A stretch of 37,838 nucleotides of DNA from Granulosicoccus sp. (GCA_023300375.1 JALZWO010000077.1:1-37838); one strand, 5' to 3'. Positions 16,900-25,939 are shown, numbered from the stretch's first letter. Notes: generated by a model from the sequence alone, not told the origin. Made by a program: numbers and translations.

Positions 16900-18384
16900 A
16901 TGGCTCGAGCTAGTGCAGATGCGCGTCAGGAATTCAGCGCAGATTTTGTTCGAAAATTTATCGACAAAGAAGCTTTTCGTCGACAGTCCAACAAAGTGCT
17001 ACACGGGCATCCATCACCCATGCACTGGAAACCACTAGAGTCCAGCACTGCGCAATTACTTGATGAGCGCGCAGGGTACGGCATGACTACGCGTCACGAG
17101 GTGAATTTGTATGTAGGCACGCCGTTTTGTATCAAGACCAAGCCGGCCCGATGTGGATTCTGTCTTTTTCCGAGTGAAGACTACGAAGGTAACAAGGGGG
17201 TTGAGGCATACTTGGGCTACTTGAAGCGTGAATTCGATATGTACAAGCCGTACTACTCTGACGATACCTTGTCAAGTATCTACTTTGGTGGAGGCACCCC
17301 AAACCTGTATCGCCCTGAGCACTATGGACGGCTGATGGAATACGTGGATGATCTTTATGGAGGCATTCCGAGTGATATTGAGATATCACTGGAAGGAATT
17401 CCGCAGTTGTTCAATGAAGACAAGATCAAAGCAATTAGTGAAGCTGGGATCAACCGCATTAGTATGGGTGTGCAGCAGCTCAATGATGAATTGATCAAGT
17501 ACAGTGGCCGTAGACAAACTCGCCAGCAGGTTTTCGATACCTTGGAGCTATGCCATAAGTATAATCTGGCTAATAGTCTTGATCTGATTTATGGATGGCC
17601 AGAGCAAACAATGGAGAACATGCTCGAGGATCTGCAAGTTGCCGTAGATGCTGGCGTGCACCACATTACACACTACGAGTTGAACGTTGCGGGTCGCAGC
17701 GATTTCGCAACGCCAAAGAACAGGTCCTTGTTACCATCGATCGAAACAAACATCGAAATGTACCGGGCAGCTAATGAATTTTTGACTAGTGCAGGGTTTG
17801 AACAGGTCACCGTATATGATTGGCGCAGAATACCTGAGGAAAAAGATGCTGCACGATTAAGCTCTTACGACTATGAGCATAATATGCACGATTTTGTACA
17901 TCAGGAAGCGGATAAGTCTGCAACAACGCTGCGTCAGGTTTGTGGTATTGGGTATGCAGCAGTAAATTTTCACCCTAATAGTCTCAACCCTGAGGACAGA
18001 AACTGGATCTATATGAACCAGACATCGCTAAAGGATTATTGTGATGACATTGATGCCGGTCGTTTCCCAGTGGGAAGAGGCTTTATGTACTCCCCGAAAG
18101 ATGTAAAGCTGGCGTGGTTGTTTCAATCCATGCAGACTATGAAAATTAATTTTGTGCAGTACATGAGCATCTTCAACGAAAACCTTCTGGACACTCATCG
18201 CCCGTTGTGGGATGAGCTAGATCAACGAGGCTGGTTGTCCATCAATGAGACCGAAATTTGTTTTGAAGCTGCCGGACAATACTACATTCCCATGCTGCAA
18301 TCGCTTATAGCCAGCAAACGTTTGGATGAGATCAGAGCGTCGCGCAAGCAAACTGTAAGCAATATCGCAGTCGTTGTAGAGTAG
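16900..18384 (+). CDS. HemN/HemW-like radical SAM protein with CX7CX2C cluster motif
   Basis: This 494-residue radical SAM enzyme resembles the coproporphyrinogen III dehydrogenase (HemN/HemW/HutW) group. YVGTPFC replaces the usual YxHIPFC, YFGGGTPN is the SAM-binding glycine motif, and RISMGVQ plus DLIYGWPEQT are the typical later strands. The cluster-binding cysteines are Cys77, Cys85 and Cys88, spaced CX7CX2C with a KTKPAR insertion instead of CX3CX2C. The His of the YxHxPFC motif is replaced by Gly. A true HemN is therefore unlikely, and the substrate is unknown. I chose the ATG at 16900 (GGAG 8 nt upstream) over the TTG at 16861. An alpha/beta hydrolase gene follows 123 bp downstream on the same strand. 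Confidence 0.8.
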   Translation: MARASADARQEFSADFVRKFIDKEAFRRQSNKVLHGHPSPMHWKPLESSTAQLLDERAGYGMTTRHEVNLYVGTPFCIKTKPARCGFCLFPSEDYEGNKGVEAYLGYLKREFDMYKPYYSDDTLSSIYFGGGTPNLYRPEHYGRLMEYVDDLYGGIPSDIEISLEGIPQLFNEDKIKAISEAGINRISMGVQQLNDELIKYSGRRQTRQQVFDTLELCHKYNLANSLDLIYGWPEQTMENMLEDLQVAVDAGVHHITHYELNVAGRSDFATPKNRSLLPSIETNIEMYRAANEFLTSAGFEQVTVYDWRRIPEEKDAARLSSYDYEHNMHDFVHQEADKSATTLRQVCGIGYAAVNFHPNSLNPEDRNWIYMNQTSLKDYCDDIDAGRFPVGRGFMYSPKDVKLAWLFQSMQTMKINFVQYMSIFNENLLDTHRPLWDELDQRGWLSINETEICFEAAGQYYIPMLQSLIASKRLDEIRASRKQTVSNIAVVVE

Positions 18385-18392
18385 ATTGCAGC

Positions 18393-18443
18393 TTGAATGA
18401 AGGCCGGTCTCGTATACAAAATCAAAAAGGCTGGCCTCATTGA
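18393..18443. repeat. Imperfect inverted repeat after the radical SAM gene
   Basis: The arms around 18396-18407 (aatgaaggccgg) and 18430-18442 (ggctggcctcatt) pair with one bulge and one mismatch, across a loop of about 22 nt. No T-run follows. It could be a weak transcript-end hairpin or attenuator between the radical SAM and hydrolase genes. Confidence 0.3.
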
Positions 18444-18507
18444 ACTATCAAGCCATTGATGGCGAATTATCGATGGCAGTGAATTATGTCTAAAACTGGA
18501 AAGTCGC

Positions 18508-19422
18508 ATGGGTGTTGTTGAACAACCATCTGTGCATCATATACACAATGGGCTCGGAACCCGGCTTGGCCTAACGCATTTTTCAGCTGGTAAACCGGTT
18601 AGCTCGCATGATTCTGACGACGGTACACTCGCTAACGACGATGTCAGCCCTGAGGTAGTGCTTTTAGTACACGGCACCTTTTCTAATCACCGGTCCTGTA
18701 GTGGCTTAGCGAGATATCTTGCGAAGGCAGGATGTGAGTGTTGGGTGCTGGATTTTCAGGGGCACGGTCACAGTAGCCGCCCGGTAAAGCATCCCACCTT
18801 TGAATCCATGTGTCTGGATGATACGGAAGCAGCCTTATTATTTCTTCGAGAAAGATACTCAACGCAGAAGATACACTTTGTCGGACATAGCGCAGGTGGT
18901 TTAGCCATATTGATGTACCTAGCTAGAAACCCACTGATGCAAGAATCGATCGGTCATGTCGTCACTCTGGCCAGTCAGGCGACACACGCGGGTGTATTGA
19001 AACGAAACCGATGGGCAATAAGACTTGCAAGTTTCGTAACTCGCCTAGTGGGTTTCGCTCCTGGCCGGTGGCTCGGTATCGGGCCTGAGCATGAATTTGG
19101 TAGAGTAATGTCACAGTGGTACCGTTGGAGTTTACAAGGTCGATGGCTGGGCACTGATGGTTTCGACTACGAGGCGGCCCTGTCACAACTTGACCTACCT
19201 CTATTGTGTCTTGCTGCTGAAGCGGATACTTTTATAGCACCCCAAGACGGATGTCGGCACGTGTTCGAGCTTTACGGAAGTAACGTAAAGGAGTTCCAAG
19301 CATGTGGGATTTCAACAGGATTTCTGGAGAGCTACACACACGCCCGTATAATCAGCTCCAGCAGCGCTGCTAAGGATATCTGGCCCAAGATTTATAACTG
19401 GTTGATGACGGGGCAGAATTAG
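18508..19422 (+). CDS. Alpha/beta hydrolase
   Basis: This 304-residue alpha/beta-fold hydrolase has oxyanion-side VHGTFSNHRS, strand/turn WVLDFQGHGHSS, nucleophile elbow GHSAGG with Ser128, candidate acid Asp in AEADTF, and candidate His in ESYTHARI. A helical cap (about 165-225) is Arg/Trp-rich. No signal peptide is seen, so it is probably cytoplasmic. It resembles the serine aminopeptidase / lysophospholipase-like group, but the substrate cannot be deduced. GGAAAG sits just upstream of the ATG. It lies 123 bp downstream of the radical SAM gene and could belong to the same pathway. It is convergent with the HAD-like gene. Confidence 0.85.
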   Translation: MGVVEQPSVHHIHNGLGTRLGLTHFSAGKPVSSHDSDDGTLANDDVSPEVVLLVHGTFSNHRSCSGLARYLAKAGCECWVLDFQGHGHSSRPVKHPTFESMCLDDTEAALLFLRERYSTQKIHFVGHSAGGLAILMYLARNPLMQESIGHVVTLASQATHAGVLKRNRWAIRLASFVTRLVGFAPGRWLGIGPEHEFGRVMSQWYRWSLQGRWLGTDGFDYEAALSQLDLPLLCLAAEADTFIAPQDGCRHVFELYGSNVKEFQACGISTGFLESYTHARIISSSSAAKDIWPKIYNWLMTGQN

Positions 19423-19426
19423 AAAA

Positions 19427-19452
19427 CCATACTGTAGCTATGACAGTTATGG
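19427..19452. repeat. Small hairpin in the convergent intergenic region
   Basis: The arms ccatactgt and acagttatgg pair with one bulge around a 7-nt loop, just after the alpha/beta hydrolase stop codon. It lies between convergent genes and might help end transcripts, but no T-run follows. Confidence 0.25.
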
Positions 19453-19550
19453 GAATTGATTCCACTATGATGAGTACCATCGACTTAGCTTTATAAAAAC
19501 CATAGCCGTCACACTTAACTAAGCTGCTTTGCTTACCCGTCAGCTCACCG

Positions 19551-19844
19551 CTATGTTGTCAACAGACATGAGCGCATGGCATCAGGCGTTGGAATAGCTA
19601 GTGGATTATCGTCAATCCAAACATCAGCTGTGAAGCATTCCTGCTTAGGCTTTTTGTTGCAGAAAACAATGTCGATACCCATTGCGTTTGCATCTTGATG
19701 AATATCTTTATTGTCTGCACTCTTCATTCTAGCCGTGACAAACGTAACGGTCGTGCTTGGGTTCATCTGCAATGCCTTTACCGCTTTGCGCCACGAAGCC
19801 CGATCCAGAGTGAAAGTATCGTCATAATCTAAAGCTATCTTCAT
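19551..19844 (-). CDS. Short HAD-like hydrolase domain protein
   Basis: This 97-residue protein has the HAD-superfamily hallmarks in compact form: DYDDT near the N-terminus (Asp6, Asp8 as nucleophile and acid), a Thr in TFVTARM (motif II), a Lys-rich middle, and WIDDNP (motif IV). There is no cap domain, so it is smaller than typical HAD phosphatases and resembles short phage or plasmid type HAD proteins. The ATG at 19844 begins MKIALDYDD; a GTG at 19862 is also in frame. It lies 58 bp downstream of the DUF1501 gene on the same strand and may share its transcript. Substrate unknown. Confidence 0.65.
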   Translation of the reverse strand: MKIALDYDDTFTLDRASWRKAVKALQMNPSTTVTFVTARMKSADNKDIHQDANAMGIDIVFCNKKPKQECFTADVWIDDNPLAIPTPDAMRSCLLTT

Positions 19845-19902
19845 TGCTTCGTTAAAACCCACGGGTGCAACGCACGTGGTGTCAGCTTTGACGTTAACAC
19901 GC

Positions 19903-21327
19903 TCAAACCTGATTCAAAAAATCTAGCCCTTCCCACCAGTCCTCACCAAAATTACTCAAGTCAGGAAACACCTGATTCAGATCAGTCTCGGTAACACCCA
20001 TCCACCTGGCCATCATGGCGCCATACTGATTGATAGATAGAGAAGGGATAATACGTCCTTTATCGCCACTGTCATCGTCCGCATCAACGGCGAAGCTGGG
20101 TAGCTCACCGAAGAGCTGTCCACCGTTTACAGCACCTCCCATGACCATGCAGTGACCACCCCAGCCATGATCTGATCCATCGCCGTTGATGGTGACTGTT
20201 CTGCCAAAATCTGATGCAGTGAATGTAGTAACTGAGTTTGAGGCGCCAATTTCGGCAAGTGTTGCTTGAAAGTCAGTGAGGCTTCGATCCAGATCGGCTA
20301 ATAATTCGGCAAGTCGTGGGGTTTGATTATCGTGTGTGTCCCAACCACCAGCACCAACAAAGAAAATCTGCCGTTTCATACCAAGGCTTCTATTGCCAGC
20401 GATTAAACGGGCGACCATTCTGAGCTGCTGAGCAAGACGGCTTTCTTCATCGTACGGTGCGTCGATATTGACAGTGTCTGCCAGTGTTGCAGCGAGTTGT
20501 CCTGAGCCAAATTTTGCTCCAGAGAACGAGCTTGCTGCTTGTTGCATAAGCGCATGATCACTGGACTGTCCTAATATCAAATCCAAAGCTTGCTCTCTGG
20601 CCCGATTACTCGACAAGCCGGTCTGATCATCTAGGTAGGTTAGCAAGCTAAGCCCGTTAACAGGATTCAAACTAAGGGGTTGTATTTGCTGACCAGGCAA
20701 CCAGTAGTTACTGCCGTTCACTGAAAAGCTGGGGGGGAGTGTGGCCGTGGGATTTGCCTGCTGAAGTAGATCGGCCATGCGTCCACCCCAACCACTGCCC
20801 ACCACTGAGGCGGGTGAGCTACTGAGTCCTTTAAGCCATTGCTCTTGCTGGTGATTATGTGCGAACAGATCATTGGGAATAGGTAAGTTGCCGCTAAGGT
20901 AGTTGTCGCGGGTGATGGGTTCAATCAAATTGCCTACATTAGCGACAACCGCCAGTTCGCCGGTTTCATACATGCCGTGTAATCCACCCAGTAAGGGGTG
21001 AAAACCGATGCCAGTATCAACTGCACCTGTTAATAATTCATCAGCAGGAATGACCAAGCCGCCTCGGCCAGCTGCATACTGCTCGTAACGTGCTGCATCG
21101 GTGGGTACAAACATCGAAAATGAATCGCTGCCACCATACAAAAATACACAGACCAAGGCTTTGTAGTCTTGTATGTCGCTGTAGTCTGCACTTTGCGCCA
21201 ATGCTGAACCAATAAGGCTCAATTTTCCATTCATGGCGCTAGCGCCAGAGCCTAGTAATGAGATAGCGGCAAATTGCTTAAGTAGCTCGCGGCGTTGTCG
21301 CCCGTTTTTGGATTGCAGGTTTGCCAT
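19903..21327 (-). CDS. DUF1501 family exported protein
   Basis: This 474-residue DUF1501 protein belongs to the alkaline-phosphatase/sulfatase-like fold. The N-terminus QRRELLKQFAAISLLGSGASA looks like a twin-arginine (Tat) signal, although the residue before RR is not the usual Ser/Thr. Later landmarks are YGGSDSFSMFVP, GFHPLLGGLHGMYETGELAVVANVG, GGWDTHDNQ, TASDFGRT and DHGWGGHCMVMGG. These give a set of Asp/His residues likely to bind metal. The family function is unproven. It starts one base after the DUF1800 stop codon, so translation is coupled. DUF1800-DUF1501 pairs are a recurrent arrangement in Gram-negative bacteria and are presumed to act together in the envelope. Confidence 0.9.
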   Translation of the reverse strand: MANLQSKNGRQRRELLKQFAAISLLGSGASAMNGKLSLIGSALAQSADYSDIQDYKALVCVFLYGGSDSFSMFVPTDAARYEQYAAGRGGLVIPADELLTGAVDTGIGFHPLLGGLHGMYETGELAVVANVGNLIEPITRDNYLSGNLPIPNDLFAHNHQQEQWLKGLSSSPASVVGSGWGGRMADLLQQANPTATLPPSFSVNGSNYWLPGQQIQPLSLNPVNGLSLLTYLDDQTGLSSNRAREQALDLILGQSSDHALMQQAASSFSGAKFGSGQLAATLADTVNIDAPYDEESRLAQQLRMVARLIAGNRSLGMKRQIFFVGAGGWDTHDNQTPRLAELLADLDRSLTDFQATLAEIGASNSVTTFTASDFGRTVTINGDGSDHGWGGHCMVMGGAVNGGQLFGELPSFAVDADDDSGDKGRIIPSLSINQYGAMMARWMGVTETDLNQVFPDLSNFGEDWWEGLDFLNQV

Positions 21328-21328
21328 G

Positions 21329-24300
21329 TCAGCGTTGTATCAGGTAATCAGGGGAGGCCATCAGCAAGGTCACTGCATCGCGTACTCGCTGGCTTATACC
21401 TTCCGTAGTATCGGGCAGATCGCTTAGATAGTTGAATAGCGTAGTACGAGTGCCAGCGCGCAAATTACCGCTGGTGAGCAAAAGATCTAAATGATCCAAG
21501 ATGGCATCAACATCATCACCAATACTGATTTCAAAAGTAAAATCCAGATGTGATGCACGCCTGCCACGACTATCAGGGTTGTTCAGATAAGAAAGCTGAA
21601 TCTGTTCTCCAATTCTGTTGCTGGTCGCAAGCTCATTACTCTCGGTAAATAATTCAAACTCGGGTGCTACCAGATTTTGATCTGCGATGGTACCTGCCGG
21701 GGAGAACGATGGTTGATAGAAATTAAAGACAGAAGGTGATTTCAACACAGCTTGGCCGGTCACAGAGTCAAGATTTTCCATAGCCGGTGATGGGGTATTA
21801 AACTCACCTCTGACGCTTAAGCTGCCTGGTTGCACACTAAAAGCACGCCACAAGTGGCTCATGCGAAGCACTGGCTCACGCAATTTGCCAAAGGCATTAT
21901 CTGTGTCAACAGGGGCAGTTCGGGCTTCGCTGTCTAGCAACAAAGCACGAATAACCGCCTGTAAGTTGCCTCTTACACCTGTGCCGTCGTTGTTGAACGC
22001 GCTTGCTACACGTTCCACATAAGCTGGGGTGGGGTTGCTGGTGACTAAACGTTTGATCAGCTGTTGTGCTACAAAAGGGCCGACGTTAGCGTGGTTAAAA
22101 ATGTTGTCCAGTGCGAAATCCAGATCTTGTCGGGCACTTTGCCCAGCGGGTGATGTTTGTCCGTTAAGTAGCGTCTTTGCATCAATGTCGTGGAAGCTTT
22201 CAAACGGACGCATCGGGTTAATGACATCGGCGTTTGTGAACGGTTTGCGATCCCATCTTCCCGCATCGGCGTAGTTCCAACCGGTAAATGCACGCGCAAA
22301 TGCCTCGATGTTGTCTTGAGTAAATGAGGAATTCCCAGTACTTGTGCCATCGATATTGAGCTCGTACAGCCCTATGGAAAACAATTGCAGCACCTCGCGT
22401 GCAAAGTTCTCATCAGCGCGTGTATTGGCTTCTACATCTGTTTTCGCATTTTGCAGCATGCTCAAGTACAAGCCCATGACGGGACTCAGTGTGACGCTTT
22501 CTAGCAGATCACGGTAGTTGCCAAAAGCCTTTTCACGCAGCATATCGTAGTAATTTGTTATGCCGTACTGTGCGTTACTCAGCGTGAATCCAGTGTCTGA
22601 AATAACAAACAATTGACTCAATGCAAATGCTACTCGCTGCCTGAGTTGATCCTCTCCTAAGACGACATCGCGCCACCAGACCTCATGGCGCGGGGCTCTG
22701 TTACTGCCATTTGAGAATTGCCGCACGTAGGGTAAGTGAGCAGGTCCTTGTAATGCGAATTGCTGATCAATCCAGTTTTCAATGCCCAGTGCCTGAACGT
22801 CAAGTATGGAATTGCGAGAGGGGCCGAAGCTGGCTTGTGAGAGAAGACGAGATGCTTCTACCGCCGTCACCGTGTTGTTCGAATCGACGACGGTGACGGC
22901 TATGGATGTAGTGTCGGATAGGTCTGTGGCGTCAATTACAGTGAGTGTTGCGCTGTAGGTTCCTGGGTTGGCATATACGTGTTGCACAGTGTCGTTAGAG
23001 GCCACAATAAGTTCAGGTGAATCATCGCCGAAATTCCATACAAAACTGACAATACCCACATCATCAGTCGACGCCGATGGATCAAACGACAGACTTAGAG
23101 GCGCCAAGCCTATTGCCTCTGCCCGAAAACCTGCAATCAAGAAGGAGGCGTTGGGTTCCCCTGTGCTGCTACCTTCAACAATGGTCATCGCTGTCTGCGA
23201 CCATTCTGAGGCGCTACCATCATTGCGTTTGGCACGCACATGCCAAGTGTGCAGGTTGCTGGCTGCCAGATCAATGGTGGCGACGTGTGTGCAAACATTC
23301 GCTTCGCAATAAACAGCTGGGTTAAGATCAGGCACGATGGCCAATGCGCCGTTGAATGCATCGTTGATATAAAAATCGTAGGCGTCCACATCATTTCGGC
23401 CTTGCCATTGAAAGCTGACGCTCTGACCATTGATGAGGGTTACATCACTGGTGGGCGCTACGGCAATCGGTGTGAGCGGTGGCTCAATGACTTCCTCAAC
23501 GATTGCAAAATCTGAATCTGCCCACTCGGTGGTGCCGATGGGATTGATCGCTCTAACTTGCCAACGATGCTCGACGTTTAATGGCAGGTCTAAGACCGTG
23601 CTGTATCGACAGTTTGCTTCATCACAGGTGCTGGCTAAAACAGTAATGGGCGTGATCGAGGCATCGTTGAGTGATCCATCAATGATAGCTAGCTCGAAAC
23701 TGGTTGCTCTTAACGCACGGCTCCATAAAAAAGTGACTGCAAGGCCCTCTTCAATGTCAGATCCATCGGCTGGAGCTAATAAGGCAAAGGCACCTGGGGG
23801 GGCGGTAATTTGTTCAATGGTGTCGAATACTGAACGTGACCAGAACGATGCGCCTAGAGAGTTTCGGCCCCGCACACGCCAAGCATGACCTTCCGCTATG
23901 GGTAAGTTCACCACTTGGGATACTGTGCAGGTGGTGTCATTACACACGGTGTCTGGTCTTAAACCCGTGACGAAAGGCGCTGTGTCTTTCAATACATTGT
24001 CGAAGAAATGAAATTCATAGGTGACCGCATGTTCATCACGTGTCCAGGAAAATTCATAGGTTCTCCCAGTCTCAAGCAAAACTTCAGGCTCGGGAGACAG
24101 AGCAACAGGTACGGGAGGGGGCTGTGTTGCCAGAATAATTATCTCAACGGCTCTACTGGCCCATTCGGACAGGCCAACAGCGTTACTGGCGCGAACTTGC
24201 CATTGGAAATTCACGCCGAGGTCGGAAGGGATATCAATAGCGAAAGAGCACTGGGTATCGCTGCAATTGGATTCAGGCACTGATGCTATGACAGATTGAT

Positions 24301-25789
24301 TGGTTTCCAGAGAATCATTGAAGAGCTCGAAGTCGTAACGTGTTGCGTTAGCCGCTGGCTGCCAGCTGAAGACCACGTTGCTGGTCGCCTCCAGCAGTGA
24401 GCTTGCCACAGGATTAATCAGCACGGGTGTGGGTGGAGCTTCCGTGACAAGAGCAACAGCGTTGAAGGTTGTGCGCGACCAGCCCAGATTACCTACACGG
24501 TTCTCAGCCCTTACGCGCCAGGCGTGGTTGGCAAACTCCACTAGGTTAACTTCAGCCTGAAACTCACAGATTTGACCCGTGCAGATGTCTTGTGGGCGAA
24601 GTCCGGTAACGTGAGGTAACTCGCCTCGATCTGGTGGGGCATTGTTGAAGAAGTGAAATGAGTAACTCGTTGCCAGTGGATCAAGCGCCCATCTAAAGGT
24701 AGCGGTAGCGCCGACGATCAAGTCTGTGCCGCTAGCAGGAAAGAGTGGCGTAGCTAGTGCCGGCCTGCTGATGGCCTCATCAACCACGTAAACACTGGAG
24801 GTGACCCACTCAGAAAATTCCAGCTCATTGACAGCGCGAACTCGCCACGCGTACGACGCACCGCCGGGAGTATCAAACGCGGTTTGGATGCTGCAACTGA
24901 CGCTATCGCAGGCAAGGGCTGGGATGAGAATGACACGACTTGAGCTTTGATCGAAGACGCCTGCAGCAGCCAGTGCGATGTTCGAGATTTCAAGTTCGTA
25001 GCCACTTGCGGCTGCACTAGTGGTCCATGAAAATTCTGTTTGTGCAGATGACACGATAGTGCTTTGTGCAAGCGGTAAATTGATGGTGGGCGTTTCAGGA
25101 ACAACCGGTACCTCAATGGTGCCTTGTGCGGAAATGAGCGCCGTGTGGTAATCGATTTGGCCTGCGACATCAACGAGCACGAGCGTGGCGTAATAGGTAC
25201 CGGATTCGGGAAGTGTGGCTTGGGTAGATAAATTATCTGCAATGTCTAGATCCAGAATAGCGCCAAAATTGTCCTGTACGAACCACAACTGCTTGAAAAT
25301 TGCACCTGGGATTTCTGAGGACGTGCCATCCAAACTGACGCTGAGGCCACCGGTTTGTTCTATTGAAATAGTCACTGTAGCCACTGGTGGAGTGGGTAAG
25401 GCCTCCCTTGTTGCTCTGTCGGTGCTTATGTTTGTCCTGTTGGCGCGTATGGGAAAATTGCTCAATCCATCGAGAGGTGGGCTACCTGGAGCTCCCCGCG
25501 AGGTCGCGTAAGAGAACCATCGAGCTGCTGCTGAAGAGCTGCGAGGAACGCCGTTGCCAGTGGCAAAGCGGTTACCTAATTCGTGCTGTGCCAAGACATC
25601 GCCTTGTGTCGCCTGCATAATAATGCTGTCGATGCCTAGAGACTGATAGGTTATCTCAGATGCTTCAGGATCGATCAGGCTGGTATTGGCCAAAGCTGGG
25701 CTGACATGCAGGTAGCCGATGAAAATGCACAGACATGAAAGCCATTTGAGCGGTGATAGTGGCGTGCTAGTCAAATTAAACGTGTACAA
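21329..25789 (-). CDS. Large DUF1800 protein with Sel1-like, Fn3-like and PKD domains
   Basis: This 1486-residue secreted protein has a Sec-like signal (hydrophobic 15-30, cleavage near ALA at 32-34) and a Sel1-like segment (about 65-100, AQHELGNRFATGNGVPRSSSAAARW). A PKD-like region follows (about 135-225), then six Fn3-like repeats (about 232-875), a PKD domain (about 885-968, VWNFGDDSP and HVYANPGTYSATLTV) and DUF1800 (about 977-1486: RLLSQASFGP, RQRVAFALSQLFVIS, NFAREVLQLFSIGLYELN, AFTGWNY, REPVLRMSHLWRAF). Each Fn3-like repeat carries a CX4C pair: 294/299, 403/408, 509/514, 616/621, 722/727, 828/833. The first start codon is TTG at 25789, with an in-frame TGA just upstream and no ATG nearby. 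DUF1501 follows by one base. Confidence 0.88.
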   Translation of the reverse strand: MYTFNLTSTPLSPLKWLSCLCIFIGYLHVSPALANTSLIDPEASEITYQSLGIDSIIMQATQGDVLAQHELGNRFATGNGVPRSSSAAARWFSYATSRGAPGSPPLDGLSNFPIRANRTNISTDRATREALPTPPVATVTISIEQTGGLSVSLDGTSSEIPGAIFKQLWFVQDNFGAILDLDIADNLSTQATLPESGTYYATLVLVDVAGQIDYHTALISAQGTIEVPVVPETPTINLPLAQSTIVSSAQTEFSWTTSAAASGYELEISNIALAAAGVFDQSSSRVILIPALACDSVSCSIQTAFDTPGGASYAWRVRAVNELEFSEWVTSSVYVVDEAISRPALATPLFPASGTDLIVGATATFRWALDPLATSYSFHFFNNAPPDRGELPHVTGLRPQDICTGQICEFQAEVNLVEFANHAWRVRAENRVGNLGWSRTTFNAVALVTEAPPTPVLINPVASSLLEATSNVVFSWQPAANATRYDFELFNDSLETNQSVIASVPESNCSDTQCSFAIDIPSDLGVNFQWQVRASNAVGLSEWASRAVEIIILATQPPPVPVALSPEPEVLLETGRTYEFSWTRDEHAVTYEFHFFDNVLKDTAPFVTGLRPDTVCNDTTCTVSQVVNLPIAEGHAWRVRGRNSLGASFWSRSVFDTIEQITAPPGAFALLAPADGSDIEEGLAVTFLWSRALRATSFELAIIDGSLNDASITPITVLASTCDEANCRYSTVLDLPLNVEHRWQVRAINPIGTTEWADSDFAIVEEVIEPPLTPIAVAPTSDVTLINGQSVSFQWQGRNDVDAYDFYINDAFNGALAIVPDLNPAVYCEANVCTHVATIDLAASNLHTWHVRAKRNDGSASEWSQTAMTIVEGSSTGEPNASFLIAGFRAEAIGLAPLSLSFDPSASTDDVGIVSFVWNFGDDSPELIVASNDTVQHVYANPGTYSATLTVIDATDLSDTTSIAVTVVDSNNTVTAVEASRLLSQASFGPSRNSILDVQALGIENWIDQQFALQGPAHLPYVRQFSNGSNRAPRHEVWWRDVVLGEDQLRQRVAFALSQLFVISDTGFTLSNAQYGITNYYDMLREKAFGNYRDLLESVTLSPVMGLYLSMLQNAKTDVEANTRADENFAREVLQLFSIGLYELNIDGTSTGNSSFTQDNIEAFARAFTGWNYADAGRWDRKPFTNADVINPMRPFESFHDIDAKTLLNGQTSPAGQSARQDLDFALDNIFNHANVGPFVAQQLIKRLVTSNPTPAYVERVASAFNNDGTGVRGNLQAVIRALLLDSEARTAPVDTDNAFGKLREPVLRMSHLWRAFSVQPGSLSVRGEFNTPSPAMENLDSVTGQAVLKSPSVFNFYQPSFSPAGTIADQNLVAPEFELFTESNELATSNRIGEQIQLSYLNNPDSRGRRASHLDFTFEISIGDDVDAILDHLDLLLTSGNLRAGTRTTLFNYLSDLPDTTEGISQRVRDAVTLLMASPDYLIQR

Positions 25790-25939
25790 AGCTTCTTTGT
25801 CTCAAATCAGTTGAGTGAAAGAGAGATATCGATTAGATCCTATGCATTAATATACTGGAGTTTGTTGTTTAGATATACAGGGAAAGGGATAGCTGAGTAC
25901 TGATAATCAATAAAGCCCCCGTGATACGAGTCGCATAAA

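Noticed and set aside
23430-23888. 152-codon plus-strand open frame inside the DUF1800 gene
   Set aside because: It is antisense to the Fn3-like repeats and its composition mirrors the coding strand; several similar shadows occur along the same gene.
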